Source of the DNA: Puccinia triticina
Lineage: Eukaryota > Basidiomycota > Pucciniomycetes > Pucciniales > Pucciniaceae
Direction: 5' to 3'
DNA length: 64,000 bases
Assembly (NCBI RefSeq): GCF_026914185.1
Contig: NC_070563.1
Span: forward strand, 2,542,001 to 2,606,000
Each line of letters opens with the position of its first letter. The stretch's first letter is position 1. The notes beneath the pieces were generated by a model, which saw only the letters and a program-made list of their open reading frames with translations, searched no databases and had not been told where the DNA came from. Both the position numbers and the translations under genes were made by a program. Positions 45,979 through 57,629 of this stretch are shown here, piece by piece.

Positions 45979-46029
<51 letters not shown>
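45979..46029 (+). repeat. C51 homopolymer
   Basis: Fifty-one consecutive C between the gag-like and reverse-transcriptase regions. Open frames made of Pro or Gly here are artefacts. Length is likely unstable and may not be exact. Confidence 0.9.
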
Positions 46030-46148
46030 ACTTTTTGGTTACCCCCCAGCCACTCGTGCACTTTGTACCTCCCGGCCACCAGCCCTCCTTGTCCAAACCA
46101 AGAGTATGTACGGTTGCCTGATAGATTTGAATCAAAATTCCGTTTCCT

Positions 46149-47298
46149 TTGTTTTTCCTACGCAATCCAAGCATGACAGGTATTGAGGCCATGAAGCCTG
46201 AACCATGTGAGAATGTGAGAACCCGGAGAAGTAAGGGAACGGCCACGGGCAGCAGGTGCGAAGGAAGGAGAAGCGGAGACGGCGCAATGTGGCCAACCTC
46301 AGTGTCATGCGAGATGAACGTTGCAGAGTGGAAGAAGGCGCTCAAAAAGTGGGACCTGCTACCCGAGTACGAGGACGTACTAACAGGCTTTGCTAGAGGT
46401 TTTACCCAAGGAATCCCTCCACACTTCATAGAGTCGGCGGGGAGCTTCTACTCGCCACCGAACCACGACTTGGCATGGCAGGCAAAGGCTAAGATTGAGG
46501 AATCCTTCCAGAAGGAACTAGCGGCAGGGAGGATGTTTGGGCCTTTCAAAAAAGAAGAGGTATCACAACATTTCAAGTTCTTCCGGACAAGTCCGCTTGG
46601 CACCGTTATAAACGGTGACGGCTCACTGCGCCCCATAAACGACTTATCTTTCCCCCACGGACGGCAGGGCATACCCTCAGTTAACTCGTTCGTGGACTCA
46701 AACAACTTCCCAACCACCTGGGACGACTTCAATACCGTAGCCAAGTTCATCCGGGAACTGGAAGAACCAGTCCTCCTCGCCATCTTCGATTGAGAAAAGG
46801 CATACCGCCAAATTCCAACGGCGCCGGACGAATGGCCGTACCTAATGGTAAGAACCTTTGACGACAAATTCATGCTAGATACAAGGATAACTTTTGGTGG
46901 AGTCGCTGGATGCGGGTCGTTCGGCCGGCCAGCAGACGCATGGAAGTCGATAATGCTGAAGGAATTCGAGGTCCTCGCCATCTTTCGGTGGGTGGACGAC
47001 AACTTGTTTGTCAAAAGCGCACATTCAGACCTGGAGATGATCGACATCGTGAAACGCTCGGACCAACTAGGCGTGAGGACAAACAAAGAACAATTCTCTC
47101 CTTTTTTGGAGGAGCAGAAATACCTCGGGTTCATATGGAATGGCCGGCACAAGACGGTCCGACTACCGGCAGATAAGCTCAGCAAGAGGATCAACCAGAT
47201 TCAAGCCTTCCTTGAACAAGGGGCAAAGTTTGGCTACGGGGAAGTCGAGATATTAGCAGGTCGGTTGAATCACGTAGCTTACGCGCTACCGCAACTAC
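46149..47298 (+). pseudogene. Reverse transcriptase of the DIRS-like element, TGA and insertion
   Basis: One frame from about 46149, with TGA at 46791-46793 where the family reads FDWEKAYRQ (so a TGG-to-TGA change is likely). Motifs: FFRTSPLG, LRPINDLSFP, PSVNSFVD, DTRITFGGVAGCGSFG, FRWVDDNLF (catalytic VDD), YLGFIWNG, AGRLNHV. The frame runs into the Copia 2 target at 47294-47298. It continues at 52358 as the residues CYICSLYKW. RNA-templated DNA synthesis would be its role. It is inactive as read. Confidence 0.85.
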
Positions 47299-47486
47299 TG
47301 TTGAGGTTGTGTAGTTTTGTTTCTTTTCTTCTCAAGTCTCTATGCTTCAAACCTTTCTTGTACATATCACAGCCTGTGACATTTCTGCTTTGTAGTCACC
47401 TGGAGCAGCAGACGTGGAAGGACCTTTCCTCATCCTTCCACGAACATCCTCATCTATTCTGCTGTTCCAGATTCATCACTGCAACA
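47299..47486 (+). repeat. Copia 2 5' LTR (188 bp)
   Basis: Short form lacking the 108-bp segment 52234-52341 of the 3' LTR. Immediately followed by ggttatgagcgcc, the probable primer-binding position. Confidence 0.95.
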
Positions 47487-47571
47487 GGTTATGAGCGCCA
47501 TTTGCCGCTAAAGCCGCAGTATCTCTATCAGCGTGGAGGATCCGTACGCTTCTCGTTAAAGCTTCTGGTTC

Positions 47572-50500
47572 ATGACACCATCACTACCGAAATCTGAACC
47601 CAAACCACCAACCAACCTGCCCACTAATCAACCCACTCCGACTATGTCATCTAAACCAGACCCGGAGACCTGGACTCATCCAGCTCTCAAGACTTCCACC
47701 ATCGAGCGACTCAAACCTCCCGGACCAGAATCCAACTACAACGAGTGGACCTGGTTTATGAGGGCTCATCTCAACACAACAGACGTCATGTACGTTATTG
47801 ATGACGAGGTCGCGAAAGCTAGAGCGAACCCAAATTGGGCCCGCGACAACCAAGCAGCCTTTGGAGCAATCTCAAGTACGATTCATGCCGCGCATGTTCG
47901 AAAGGTCCGTCATATCACAACGGATGCTCGAGCGCTTTGGATAGCTCTCAAGGAAGCCCATCAAGACTCCTCCGCTGGTGGCATCACGTACTTTCTTCGC
48001 AAACTCACAACCGCCCGAATGACGGGCGACGATCTTCTTACCCATCTGGAAGATATGGCTAAAACTTTTGAAAGCCTTTCAGCCCTTATCACCGCCGATG
48101 CCCCGCTGACTCTAGACAATATCTACTCCTCGTCCATCCTTACATCTCTGCCATCCGACTGGCTCTCCTGCGTCTCGGCCATGATGAACAACCCCCGAGT
48201 TTCCCCCATCAAAATCTTGGATGCTCTAAAGGCCAAACACCTTCGCCAAAAATCCAGGAACGAGGAGCAATCGATAGGTGAATCGGTTGCACGTGCAGCA
48301 CCTCCCCATCAAGCCCCACCCAGAAACTCTCGACCACCGCTCAACCACTCTCTTTATTGCACCTTCTGCAAAAGGTCCGGTCACAATCTTGAGGTCTGTG
48401 AGAACGCCGCCAGGATTCTGGCAGATCATGACCGTCAAAACTCCAACTCATCTCGCTGCCCTGACAACTCCGGCCGACCAGGCAGGCCGTCCGGAAACCG
48501 CTACCGACAAAAACCCCCTGCTAAGGCAGGCCAGACAACCGTAGTGGATCTCGGTGGTGACAACAATGGCGAAGATTTGGATTACTCCGGCTCAGATGTT
48601 GACGGACCCGCACACTCTTCAGCACGAGCAGGAAATGCCGTTGCGGCTGTGGAACACGTTGCGAACATGGTTGTGATCCCTCACAAGGATGCAAATCTCG
48701 ACTCTGGTTGCTCGAACTGCATGACGCCTTACCGAGCCAATGTCAAAAACATCAAACCAGATGCCACTCCTATTCGCCTGGCCGACAACTCAACTGTGAA
48801 GGCTTCTCACCACGGAACTGCCGTCCTTCCCCTCGCCACAAACGTGTCTGTCCCGACCCTGGTTGTTCCGGATCTACACAAGCCGCTCCTGTCAATCGCG
48901 GCAATGTGTGATGCCGGCCTCACCTGCATCTTTCAAAAAGATGGATGTGACATCGTCAAATCCAACTCTCTCACCGTGGATGGCGAGATTGTCGGACACG
49001 GCTATCGCAAAGGTGGCTTATACTACCTGCCATCCAAAGAGGTAAAGTCCTTCTCCACCCCAGTCCACGGTCTGTCCTCCGTTGACAGTACCCTCCTCGG
49101 CTATCATCGGCGTCTCTCCCATATAGGCCTCCGGCCTCTCAAACGCCTACTCAAAATCTTGAACGTCAAACCAAGCATCATGAACAAAGTGGACGTCCAA
49201 CGGTGCACGACTTGCGTACAATCAAAGATGAATGGCTCATCCTTCAAGTCTTGCTCGATGTACCGGTCAGACGCTCCCGGAAAGCTTATCCACTCTGACG
49301 TCGGTTCCTTTGAGGTGGTATCCAGAGAGGGATACAAATATTTTGTTACATTCGTCGAGGACTTCTCCAAAGCTGTTTCTCTGTTTCCCATGAAATCCAA
49401 ATCACATGTTTTCTCGTGTTTTAAAATCTATCGTGCCCACTTTGAGAAGGATGGTTCTCACAAGATCCTGGCGCTGCGGTCCGATAACGGCGGGGAATAT
49501 ATCTCGAATGAGTTTACCTCATACCTTAATTTTGCTGGAATCTCTCATGAACCGGGCCCTCCTCACTCTCCCGAATTGAATGGGGTCGCCAAGCGAACCA
49601 ACCGCACACTCGGAAATTTAATCCGCTGCTCTCTTCAGAGCGCTAATCTCCCAAAATTCTTCTGGGCGGATGCAATGCGCCACCTTTCTTTCACACTGAA
49701 CTCAATTCCTTGTTACACCCCTGCAGGCTTCAAGGCGCCAAACAAACTTCTTCATCTACCTCTAGTGAATCTCTCGACCCTTCACCCATTCGGCTCCCTG
49801 GTATGGTACAAAGTACCAGAAGCAAATCGACAAAAACTCAATGCAAAAGGCCGCCCATTGCTTCTCCTTTCCTATCTCAGCAATGGAAATGGATATTGTC
49901 TCTGGGACTTGGAGAAGAAGTCAGTCGTAAAGTCCCGGGACGTTTTATTTGACGACAAATCTTTCCCGTATGGAGCCGAACTAAAACTTCAGCCTCCTCC
50001 CTTGTTTGTTGAAGTCCCGTGGCCGGCGCATCTCTCTTCTCCTCCTCCTTCAACAAAACCGCCAGCTCCGCCGGCACCTCATCAGACTCCTTCAATTCTA
50101 GACTCCCCGCCGCTCAACATTCCGCTCAAGCCTCGTTTTGATTGACGTCTGACCGCATCCATCCACGCCCCTAAGGATATTCCAACCTTTCCTCAAAATC
50201 CCTCCTCTCCTCCAGTTTCTCCCCAAAATCTCCCCCCTCCTGTCCTCCCTCTTCCCCTCTCTCCTCCCTCCGTCCCTCTTCCTTCCTCTCCTCCTCCTAT
50301 TCTTCATTCCCCTTCTCCCTCACCCTCCCCTACACCTCAGACATCCGCGCCACCTCAACCCCCATCCCCACCTACCCGCCGCTCCGGCTGTCAAAGGCGA
50401 GCTCCAAATCGTTACGGGTCATGGGCCAAGTCCGCCTCCATCGACGACGAAGTGGACACTCCTAAAACTTGGAAACAGCTTCTCCGGTCTCCACACAAGG

Positions 50501-51993
50501 CTTGTTGGCTCAAATCGGCAGAAGAAGAATTTCTCTCTCTTCTCGGCATGGAGACGTGGCGCCTTGTTCCTCGGCCCCTCAAGAGAAAAATCATAAAGTC
50601 TAAATGGGTCTTCAAAATCAAACGACGACCCAACAAGTCGATACAAAAACTCAAAGCTAGGCTTGTCGCGATGGGGTACACTCAGGTACAAGGTGTCGAC
50701 TATGAGGAAGTTTTTGCGCCCACCCTCTGGCTCAAGACTCTCCGATTGATCCTCAGTCTCCTGGCCATCAAGCAGTGGAAAGGTAGGCAGGTTGATTTCA
50801 AGACGGCTTTCCTTAACGGCCGTCTCGAAGAGCCCGTGTACATGGAGCAACCTCCAGGTTTCGAAGATCCCAACCATCCAGATTGGGTCTGCGAGGTCCA
50901 CCGGTCAATCTACGGCTTGAAACAATCTCCTCGCGAATGGAACCTCGAGTTGCACAACGGGCTCTTACAAGCGGGCCTCACACAGTCAAAGTATGATCCC
51001 ACGTTGTATTTCCGCGTTGAAAACGGGAATCTTGTAGGTGCGGTGACTGTCCACGTTGATGATCTAGCAATAGTCGGAGAACCTTCTTTTGTGGATCTGC
51101 TCATTGTCAATCTCGGACGGCGTTTCAAAATCGGTGCGGATGAAGATCTCCATCATTTCCTGTCCATGAAAATAGACAGAAATCTGGACGGCCGCCTCCT
51201 CTATCTATCTCAAACCCACTACATTGAAGACCTTCGACAGCGATTCCTAACCGATTCCCACATCTCAGTGAAAACTCCCACAGACGTGTCTTTTAAGGAT
51301 CTTGTTCCACGGAAGCCGGCCAAACAGCCATCCTCCGGTCCCTACTCGCAACTCATTGGTGCCCTCCTTTGGGCATCCCAGTGCACCCGCCCGGATATCG
51401 CATTTGCGGTAAACCGACTGTCTCAATTCCTCTGCGACCCCTCCGAAGGACACTGGAAAGCCGCCGTCCGGGTTCTCAACTATCTCATATCCACCAAACA
51501 TCTCAGATTACGTCTAGGGGGTTCCTTAACCTGTTCTGGTTACTCGGACTCAGACTGGGCGGAAGATAGACACAACAGACGTTCCACTTCAGCATACACA
51601 TTTCGCCTCGGGGACGGAGCGATATCTTGGAAGTCACGAAAGCAAGCAACCGTGTCATTGTCGAGCACAGAAGCCGAGTATAAGGCCTTATCAGACTCTT
51701 GCAAAGAGGGGCTCTGGCTCCGCTACGTCCTGACAGAACTCAAACTCCGACCAAAGTCCGCAATCCCGCTGCATGTCGACAACGCTGGCGCTGAAGCTCT
51801 CGCCAAAAATCCGGAACATCACGCGCGCACCAAGCACATCGATGCGCGATATCATTTCTCCCGTGAATGCGTCAAACAAGGAAAAATTTTGGTTCTCCAC
51901 GTCTCAACAAAGGATATGCTCGCCGACATGCTCACCAAACCTCTTGGTCGTACCCTCCTGGAAGAACATCGCGCACGATTTGGGGTTCTCTAA
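47572..51993 (+). pseudogene. Copia 2 Gag-Pol polyprotein, one TGA and a changed integrase Glu
   Basis: One frame from about 47572 (or the Met at 47644, MSSKPDPETW) to TAA at 51991-51993, interrupted only by TGA at 50143-50145. Order: Gag (residues 50-250); zinc knuckle CTFCKRSGHNLEVC (CX2CX4HX4C); protease LDSGCSNCMT; pre-integrase YHRRLSHIG...CTTC; integrase D (HSDVG), D (LRSDNGGEY) and NGVAKRTNR, where the third acidic residue is Lys instead of Glu (codon 674, AAG at 49591). After the TGA come a Pro/Ser linker, reverse transcriptase (QVDFKTAFLNG, IYGLKQSP, HVDD) and RNase H (SGYSDSDWAED, SLSSTEAEY, DMLTKP). The nonsense codon plus the catalytic change make it non-autonomous as read. Confidence 0.92.
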
Positions 51994-52061
51994 TTTCCTT
52001 CTCTTTCTCTGATATTGTTGTTCTTCTCTTCCTTTTTTTTCTGGTTCTCAGCAAGGGGGGG

Positions 52062-52357
52062 TGTTGAGGTTGTGTAGTTTTGTTTCTTTTCTTCTCAAGT
52101 CTCTATGCTTCAAACCTTTCTTGTACATATCACAGCCTGTGACATTTCTGCTTTGTAGTCACCTGGAGCAGCAGACGTGGAAGGACCTTTCCTCATCCTT
52201 CCACGAACATCCTCATCTATTCTGCTGTTCCAGGTGAGTGTCTCTTTGTTTTTCTTTTCTCTCTCTTTTCTTCTTTGTTTTCTTTCTCTGATGCAATGAT
52301 GAATCCTTCCACGAACATCCTCATCTATTCTGCTGTTCCAGATTCATCACTGCAACA
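52062..52357 (+). repeat. Copia 2 3' LTR (296 bp) with 108-bp GT-AG segment
   Basis: Identical to the 5' LTR up to 52233, then a 108-bp insertion (52234-52341) starting GTGAGTGTC and ending TTCCAG. The insertion ends with a second copy of a 39-bp sequence (52195-52233 and 52303-52341). Confidence 0.9.
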
Positions 52358-52994
52358 ACTACGCTGTTACATCTGTAGTCTGTACAAATGGATGATGGAG
52401 TGGCAGAACAGACGGTTGCGCCGACCAGTACCACGAGACATCAATGAAGACTTACACAAATGGCTCACATCCCTGAAGGAATTCCAAGCAACCAGGCTCA
52501 TCGCGAACCCAGACCCAACAGAAGTCGGTTGGGTAGGAGACGCATCTACAAAATTCGGGATAGGAGTTCTGATCGGCTGCAAGTGGGCACAGTTCAGATT
52601 GCGCTCGGCAGAACTGCTGGCGAAGGGCCTAACCTTGGACTCAGAAAAGGAGCGCATTGCAAGGCTAGAAACTATTGCCGTACGACTGGGTCTGCTGATG
52701 CTCATCAAGCTGGGCGCTCAGGGGAGCAAGACGTTCATTGTGTGGACCGACAACTCGACCACGGAATCAGTCATCCTCCGAAGGAAATCCGGCGACCGCT
52801 TCGTGAATTCCGAATGGAAGATAATTCAGAAGATACTAATTAAACACCAGATAAACTTGGTAGCCAAACGGGTAGTATCCGCCGAAAACTGCGCAGACGC
52901 GCTCTCCAGAGGACGACGCGACGGTCACAGGGCGCAGGATCAACTCCTCATAGAGTTCCCACGCGACCTAGAGGAGCTTATAGTTCAAGTCTGA
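52358..52994 (+). pseudogene. RNase H part of the DIRS-like element
   Basis: Continues the reverse transcriptase: CYICSLYKWMMEWQ, then RNase H GWVGDASTKFGIGV, ETIAVRLGLLML, WTDNSTTES, and VVSAENCADALSRG before the stop at 52992-52994. Acidic residues of the fold (D in GDAS, E in LETIA, D in TDNS, D in CADAL) are present. It is separated from its partner only by Copia 2. Confidence 0.85.
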
Positions 52995-55560
52995 CATCAA
53001 AATTTATGATTAAGGGCACAATGACAAGCTATACAGTCTGACTGGCGTGAGACAAAGCGGGCAGGCGGGTCCAACCGCTGAGGGACGGGCATAGGCGCGG
53101 AGCCAGGCTCAGGATTTCCCCCCCTGAGGTATGGGTGCGGGATCCGGCCTTTTCAAGAGTGATCCACGCCAACGCGTGAGATCAACCGCCTAAAGAGGCA
53201 GGTCTCACTGTAAGAGGGAAGCACCGCTTCCCAAAACAGCTTCTCCCTCCCCACTCCTGAGTACAGGGAAAAGGAGGAGAAGGAAAGACCCCCCTCACCC
53301 TCAGCCCGTACGGGTTAGCCTTGGGGACCTACCAGAGTAGCTCCCGGGACTACCCACGCAGACCTGAAGTAGTCTGGAAACCCCACAAAGGGAGAACGCC
53401 GCCCCAAAGGGGGCCCGGCGGTGACCACACAGGTCAAACCAGTGAACGCCCAGCCAGGGAGTGGATGACGGATCTGTTTTCTAAAATAAATTCAAGTCTG
53501 AACAAAAAGATTTGGTAGTAAATTTGAAACATTTTGATGTGTTAAATATTTAACAGTGAATTTTTGGTGTGTCTTATCTAAAATTAAATTCCTCTCTAAC
53601 AGTTCTTTTGGATTAAATCTTCATTATTCTCCATTTCAGTTTTCCAGTATGTATTCCCCAGGTTGCTTCTGCTTGACATGTTAAGTGGATAATCTTGGGT
53701 ATCAATTTCAATCTCATCATGTTATTCTTACTCAAACTTCTGTTTCTCTCTGGGCTGATTTTATATTGAATCATCATATCTTTGATTGTTTCATGAATGA
53801 TGTGCAGAGTAGTTTTTTGAAATATTTGCTATCAATTCAATGCACATGATTTTCCATGCCAGTTTTCCCACCGGCAGATGCTATATTGGGTCTGCTTGAA
53901 ATGTTGAGTCAATGGCCTGCAAGCAATCAGCTCTGCAAGAATTTCGAGAGCCTCAACTGTAGTTTTCTTTGGCCAAAATACAAACCTTGAGAAATTGAAC
54001 ATGTGAAGGAGCCTACCCAAAACAACACCAAAGATTGCACGGTTTTTCAGGAGCTTGGTAGAAAGAACAAATGAAAGAGGTGCAAGCAAAAAGATTACCA
54101 TCAGCTTGCAAACATTCAGCATGCTTTATTACTCAAGGGAATTCAAGAAGAACAAAAGATCACCTTGGTTAACAAGGTATCCCCATGATATTTTTTGCTT
54201 GCAAGGTGAATGTCTGATTCCTCAAGGTCAGCTGTTACGTGAACAGATCATAGCAAAAATATCACAAGGCTTAGATCTAATTGGGAAAAATGTTTCAAGG
54301 ATGATAATAAGGCGACTGAAAACTTGGCACCAAAATCCATGCAAGGAAACAAGCTGTGATTCATTTTCAAAAAGCAACCTGCCAGAAGTGATCTAGTTCA
54401 GCATTTTTGAGATTTTCAAGGTTTGAATCAACATAGGGCATGACTTGTCTCTGCAAACCTATAGGAAGAAGAACCGTATAAGTCATGATGTTCACTTGGA
54501 TTTGAGGAAATAATTTATCCAAGACTCAAAAATCTGGTTGTGATTGATTTATATGTTAGGTAGAAGAGGGAGTTTACGTGCAAGTTGATTTCAAATTCCA
54601 ATTTTTCCTTTGATTGTGTCTGGTGGAATGGGGTTGTTGAATGGTGATGATGTTTCAAGAGAGTATCTTCTATTATCTGGCTGGTAGTGGCTGAGCCCAT
54701 GTTCAAATTGAAGCAGACCATTTGAAAATTTCAATAGTTAAGTTCCAAAGAGTAGTTATTTGAGAATGATGTAGAAGTTGTGAATTTGTGTATTTCCAAT
54801 CCCCAATTGTACCAATTTGAAATTATCTGGGATGTGAGATTCCTCTTCTAATTTATTGGCAGAAATCAGCCTTGGATATGAGGTGGAGTGGTTGTACCAT
54901 TGGCTGGCTGATTGTTGAAATGACAACGTATAAAATTACACCCTTGGAAACTGGTGGCGTAGCCACCTTGGAATATAGTTGCAAATTCTATTTGTGTTCT
55001 GTAACTGGCTCCCTGAAGTAAATTTTCCAAATTTTCTTTTTTTTGGTAGGGATTTAAGGGCAAGCCATGCACGAGTGAATTGGGGCATGTTGAATCACCC
55101 TGAATTCCAACTTCCACTGCACATGGAGCTTTCTGAAGGAGGATGTGGATCAATTCAATTCAGAATGAGAATTCATGATTTTCAAGATACTGAAGGCGTA
55201 AATTCAGAATCCTTAAGTTGTTGTGTAGTGAATTAGATGCCAAGTTTATAAAAGAACTGTCTTTCTGGAAGGATCACATTTTGTTCCCATTTTTTCTGGT
55301 TTACTGCACCATTTCTGTCTCCCTGGTTCAAGAAAGATTTTTAAATAAATAAAAAGTAACATTCTGATTTACAATCAACATTGATCCAAATATTTGATTC
55401 TAAACTACTGTTGATTGGTCTGGAATTTGGGAATTTCTGTCTTCCCAAGTTGTGTTACTATTTTTTTCCTCTTCATACTTCTTTCTATTTTAAAAATAGA
55501 GTGATTGAATTCATTTTTGAATTAAATTTTTGGCTTCTTTTGGTTTTGAATCTTCTGAGT

Positions 55561-56660
55561 TGAATTGGTCTCAATGACCAGTCTGTACCGGTCATTGAGG
55601 GGGGAGCACTTGGCCATTGAGTGGGGTACACATGTACTCCACTTGATAGCCATTGAGTGGCATTAAGCCCCAGTATGCCGCTTGATGGCTGGTCATTGAG
55701 TGACCTGCGCAGGACTCAATGGCTGGTCATCATTTGTGGAGTACACACCCCAGTTGATGGCCTATCATTGGGTGGATTACATACTCCGCTTGATTGCCAT
55801 TCATCGAGCAGAGTGTGTACTCCACCCAGTGGTTGGCCATTGATTGGAGTGTTCTGAGGGGGCATGATGTGTAGTGCCCCCCAGTGATCCCCGTTGTCAC
55901 ACAAACGTACGGGCGTACGTTGGTGTGACACACAGGAGTCACACCTCCCCTCAATGACCGGTCAGCACCGGTCATCAAGAGGTGGAAGTCCCCTTGATGA
56001 CCAGTCAGTGCCGGTCATCAAGGGGAGGTGTTACTCCTCTAAATGACCAGTCAGTACCAGTCATCAAGAGGTGGAAGTCCCCTTGATGACCGGCACAGAC
56101 TGGTCATTGAGGGGAGGTTTTACTCCTCTTGATGAACTGGACAGATTGGTCATCAAGGGGAGAGAGGAGTAACACCTCCTCCTGATGACCGGTCTGCACC
56201 GGTCAGGGGAGGTGTTATTCCTCTTGATGACCGGTACAGCCCGGTCATTGAGGAGAGATGTACTCCACTCAATGACCCGTACAGACCGGTCATCGGGGGG
56301 AATTACTCCTCTCAATGAACAGTACAGACTGGTCATTGAGGGGACTTCCACCTCTTGATGACTGGTACAGACCGGTCATCAAGGGAAGATATTACTCCGC
56401 TGGATGACTGGTACAGACCGGTCATTGGGGGGAATTACTCCTCTAGATGACCTGTACACACCGGTCATCAAGAGGTGTGAGTCCCCTCGATGACCGGCAC
56501 AGACCAATCATCAAGAGATGGTGAGTCCCATCAATGAGCGGTCTGTACCGGTCATTTGGGGGAATCACACCTCTCAATGACCGTTGCGTAAGGTCATTGA
56601 GAGGAGTAATTCCCCCCAATGACTGGCACGGACCAGTCATCAAGAGGAGATGTGGATTAT
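55561..56660. repeat. Expanded palindromic GACCGGT/ACCGGTC satellite
   Basis: About 1.1 kb of tandem palindromic units (tgatgaccggtacagaccggtcatcaagg style) with alternating spacer. Unit A has only about one unit at the same place (19450-19500), so the array expanded in B or contracted in A. A tacgggcgtacg palindrome occurs near 55906. Confidence 0.85.
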
Positions 56661-56983
56661 GTGGATCCACTCAAATTGAGATGCTTTTTTGCACCCGTGG
56701 TGTACTGGTGATCAAGAGGTGTCAGCTGGCATCTAGTTGGGTGTGTACATAGCCCACAGGATGGCCAGACAGGGTGTGCAGTATGTATACCCTGCTTGAC
56801 TTGGGTTCAAGTGTATGTACTCCAGCTCTGCACTCCCCTTTTGGGGAGGAGAAGTATCATGAATGGACTGGGGATGTGCACTCCAATCTTATGGAGTGAA
56901 ACTCACGGGCACTCATTACATTTGCCGGCCACGGGAGTTCTTCATGGTGCACTCAAAAGACTGAGTCCCCAGTTCTGCACTAA

Positions 56984-57180
56984 GGGTGTTCAAAGTTGAA
57001 ATCATAAAATTTCCAATGCATAAAATCATAAAATTATAAAACTTTCAAGTGATGATTTCATATGTACCATTCTAGAAATGTTGCTCTAATTTGAGTGCTT
57101 GGGTGCAACATATTTTTTTCAGCTTAGAATTTTATGATTTCATGGTGTTATGATTTTATACAAGTCAACTTTGAACACCC
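56984..57180. mobile_element. GGTGTTCAAAG MITE (197 bp)
   Basis: Ends GGGTGTTCAAAGTTGA and TCAACTTTGAACACCC (nearly exact mirror) with TAA at 56981-56983 and 57181-57183, as in PIF/Harbinger MITEs. Interior of ataaaatcataaa words. Confidence 0.85.
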
Positions 57181-57629
57181 TAACTCTAGCCAACTTGGAG
57201 TATTCCACTCTGTAATCCAAAAATTGTTGAAGTGCACACTCCATACACTCATTTTTGGAGTGCTTTTGGAATTTTTTTGGAGTGCATTTAGGCTGACCAA
57301 AAAAAATTAAAAACATGCATCAGAGCAATCTACAGGGTATGGGTATACACAGAGGTAAAAAATCAGGTCAAAACATTCATATATTTGGTCAACATCGTGG
57401 ATTGAGTCCACCTAATCATGGTTGGGCTTAGTTTCAGTATAGGGATGGTGTATGTTCTACATGTACCTTCCACAATACATCTCATATAATTCCAGTTAGC
57501 ATCCGGTTAGATTGCACCTGACATTAACCATTCTTTGAACCAAGATCAAACCAACATCAAACCAACTTCAAACCAGTATCTAACCAGCATCGGACCAAAT
57601 GATGGCATGAATTGTGCGAAGGCACTCGC

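Larger units (their letters stand above)
47299..52357 (+). mobile_element. Copia retrotransposon 2, young, with 5-bp TSD
   Basis: LTRs 47299-47486 (188 bp) and 52062-52357 (296 bp) run TGTTGAGG...CTGCAACA. Flanked by actac at 47294-47298 and 52358-52362. Removal restores the DIRS-like frame (PQL-RCY), which fixes the ends exactly. The polypurine tract is gcaaggggggg at 52051-52061. The first 172 bp of the LTRs appear identical, so the insertion is recent. The length difference is one 108-bp segment. Confidence 0.97.
44000..53500 (+). mobile_element. DIRS-like retroelement remnant, split by Copia 2
   Basis: Contains a gag-like region, a reverse transcriptase, and an RNase H in one orientation. 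The reading continues across the Copia 2 insertion. The best fit from memory is the reverse transcriptase-RNase H class of tyrosine-recombinase (DIRS-type) elements in basidiomycetes. No recombinase is found, and outer boundaries are uncertain. The 3' part, 52995-53500, is GC-rich and non-coding (ccccctgaggtatgggtgcg). Confidence 0.6.

Noticed and set aside
45795..46429. Pro-rich and Gly-rich open frames
   Set aside because: Artefacts of the C51 homopolymer.
53521..55236. Possible conserved small proteins shared by repeat units A and B
   Set aside because: The frames are conserved, but many changes alter residues and no domain or start/splice logic emerges. Shared ancestry of the repeat is enough to explain them.
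55657..56752. Several 60-95 codon frames on both strands
   Set aside because: All are translations of the palindromic satellite.
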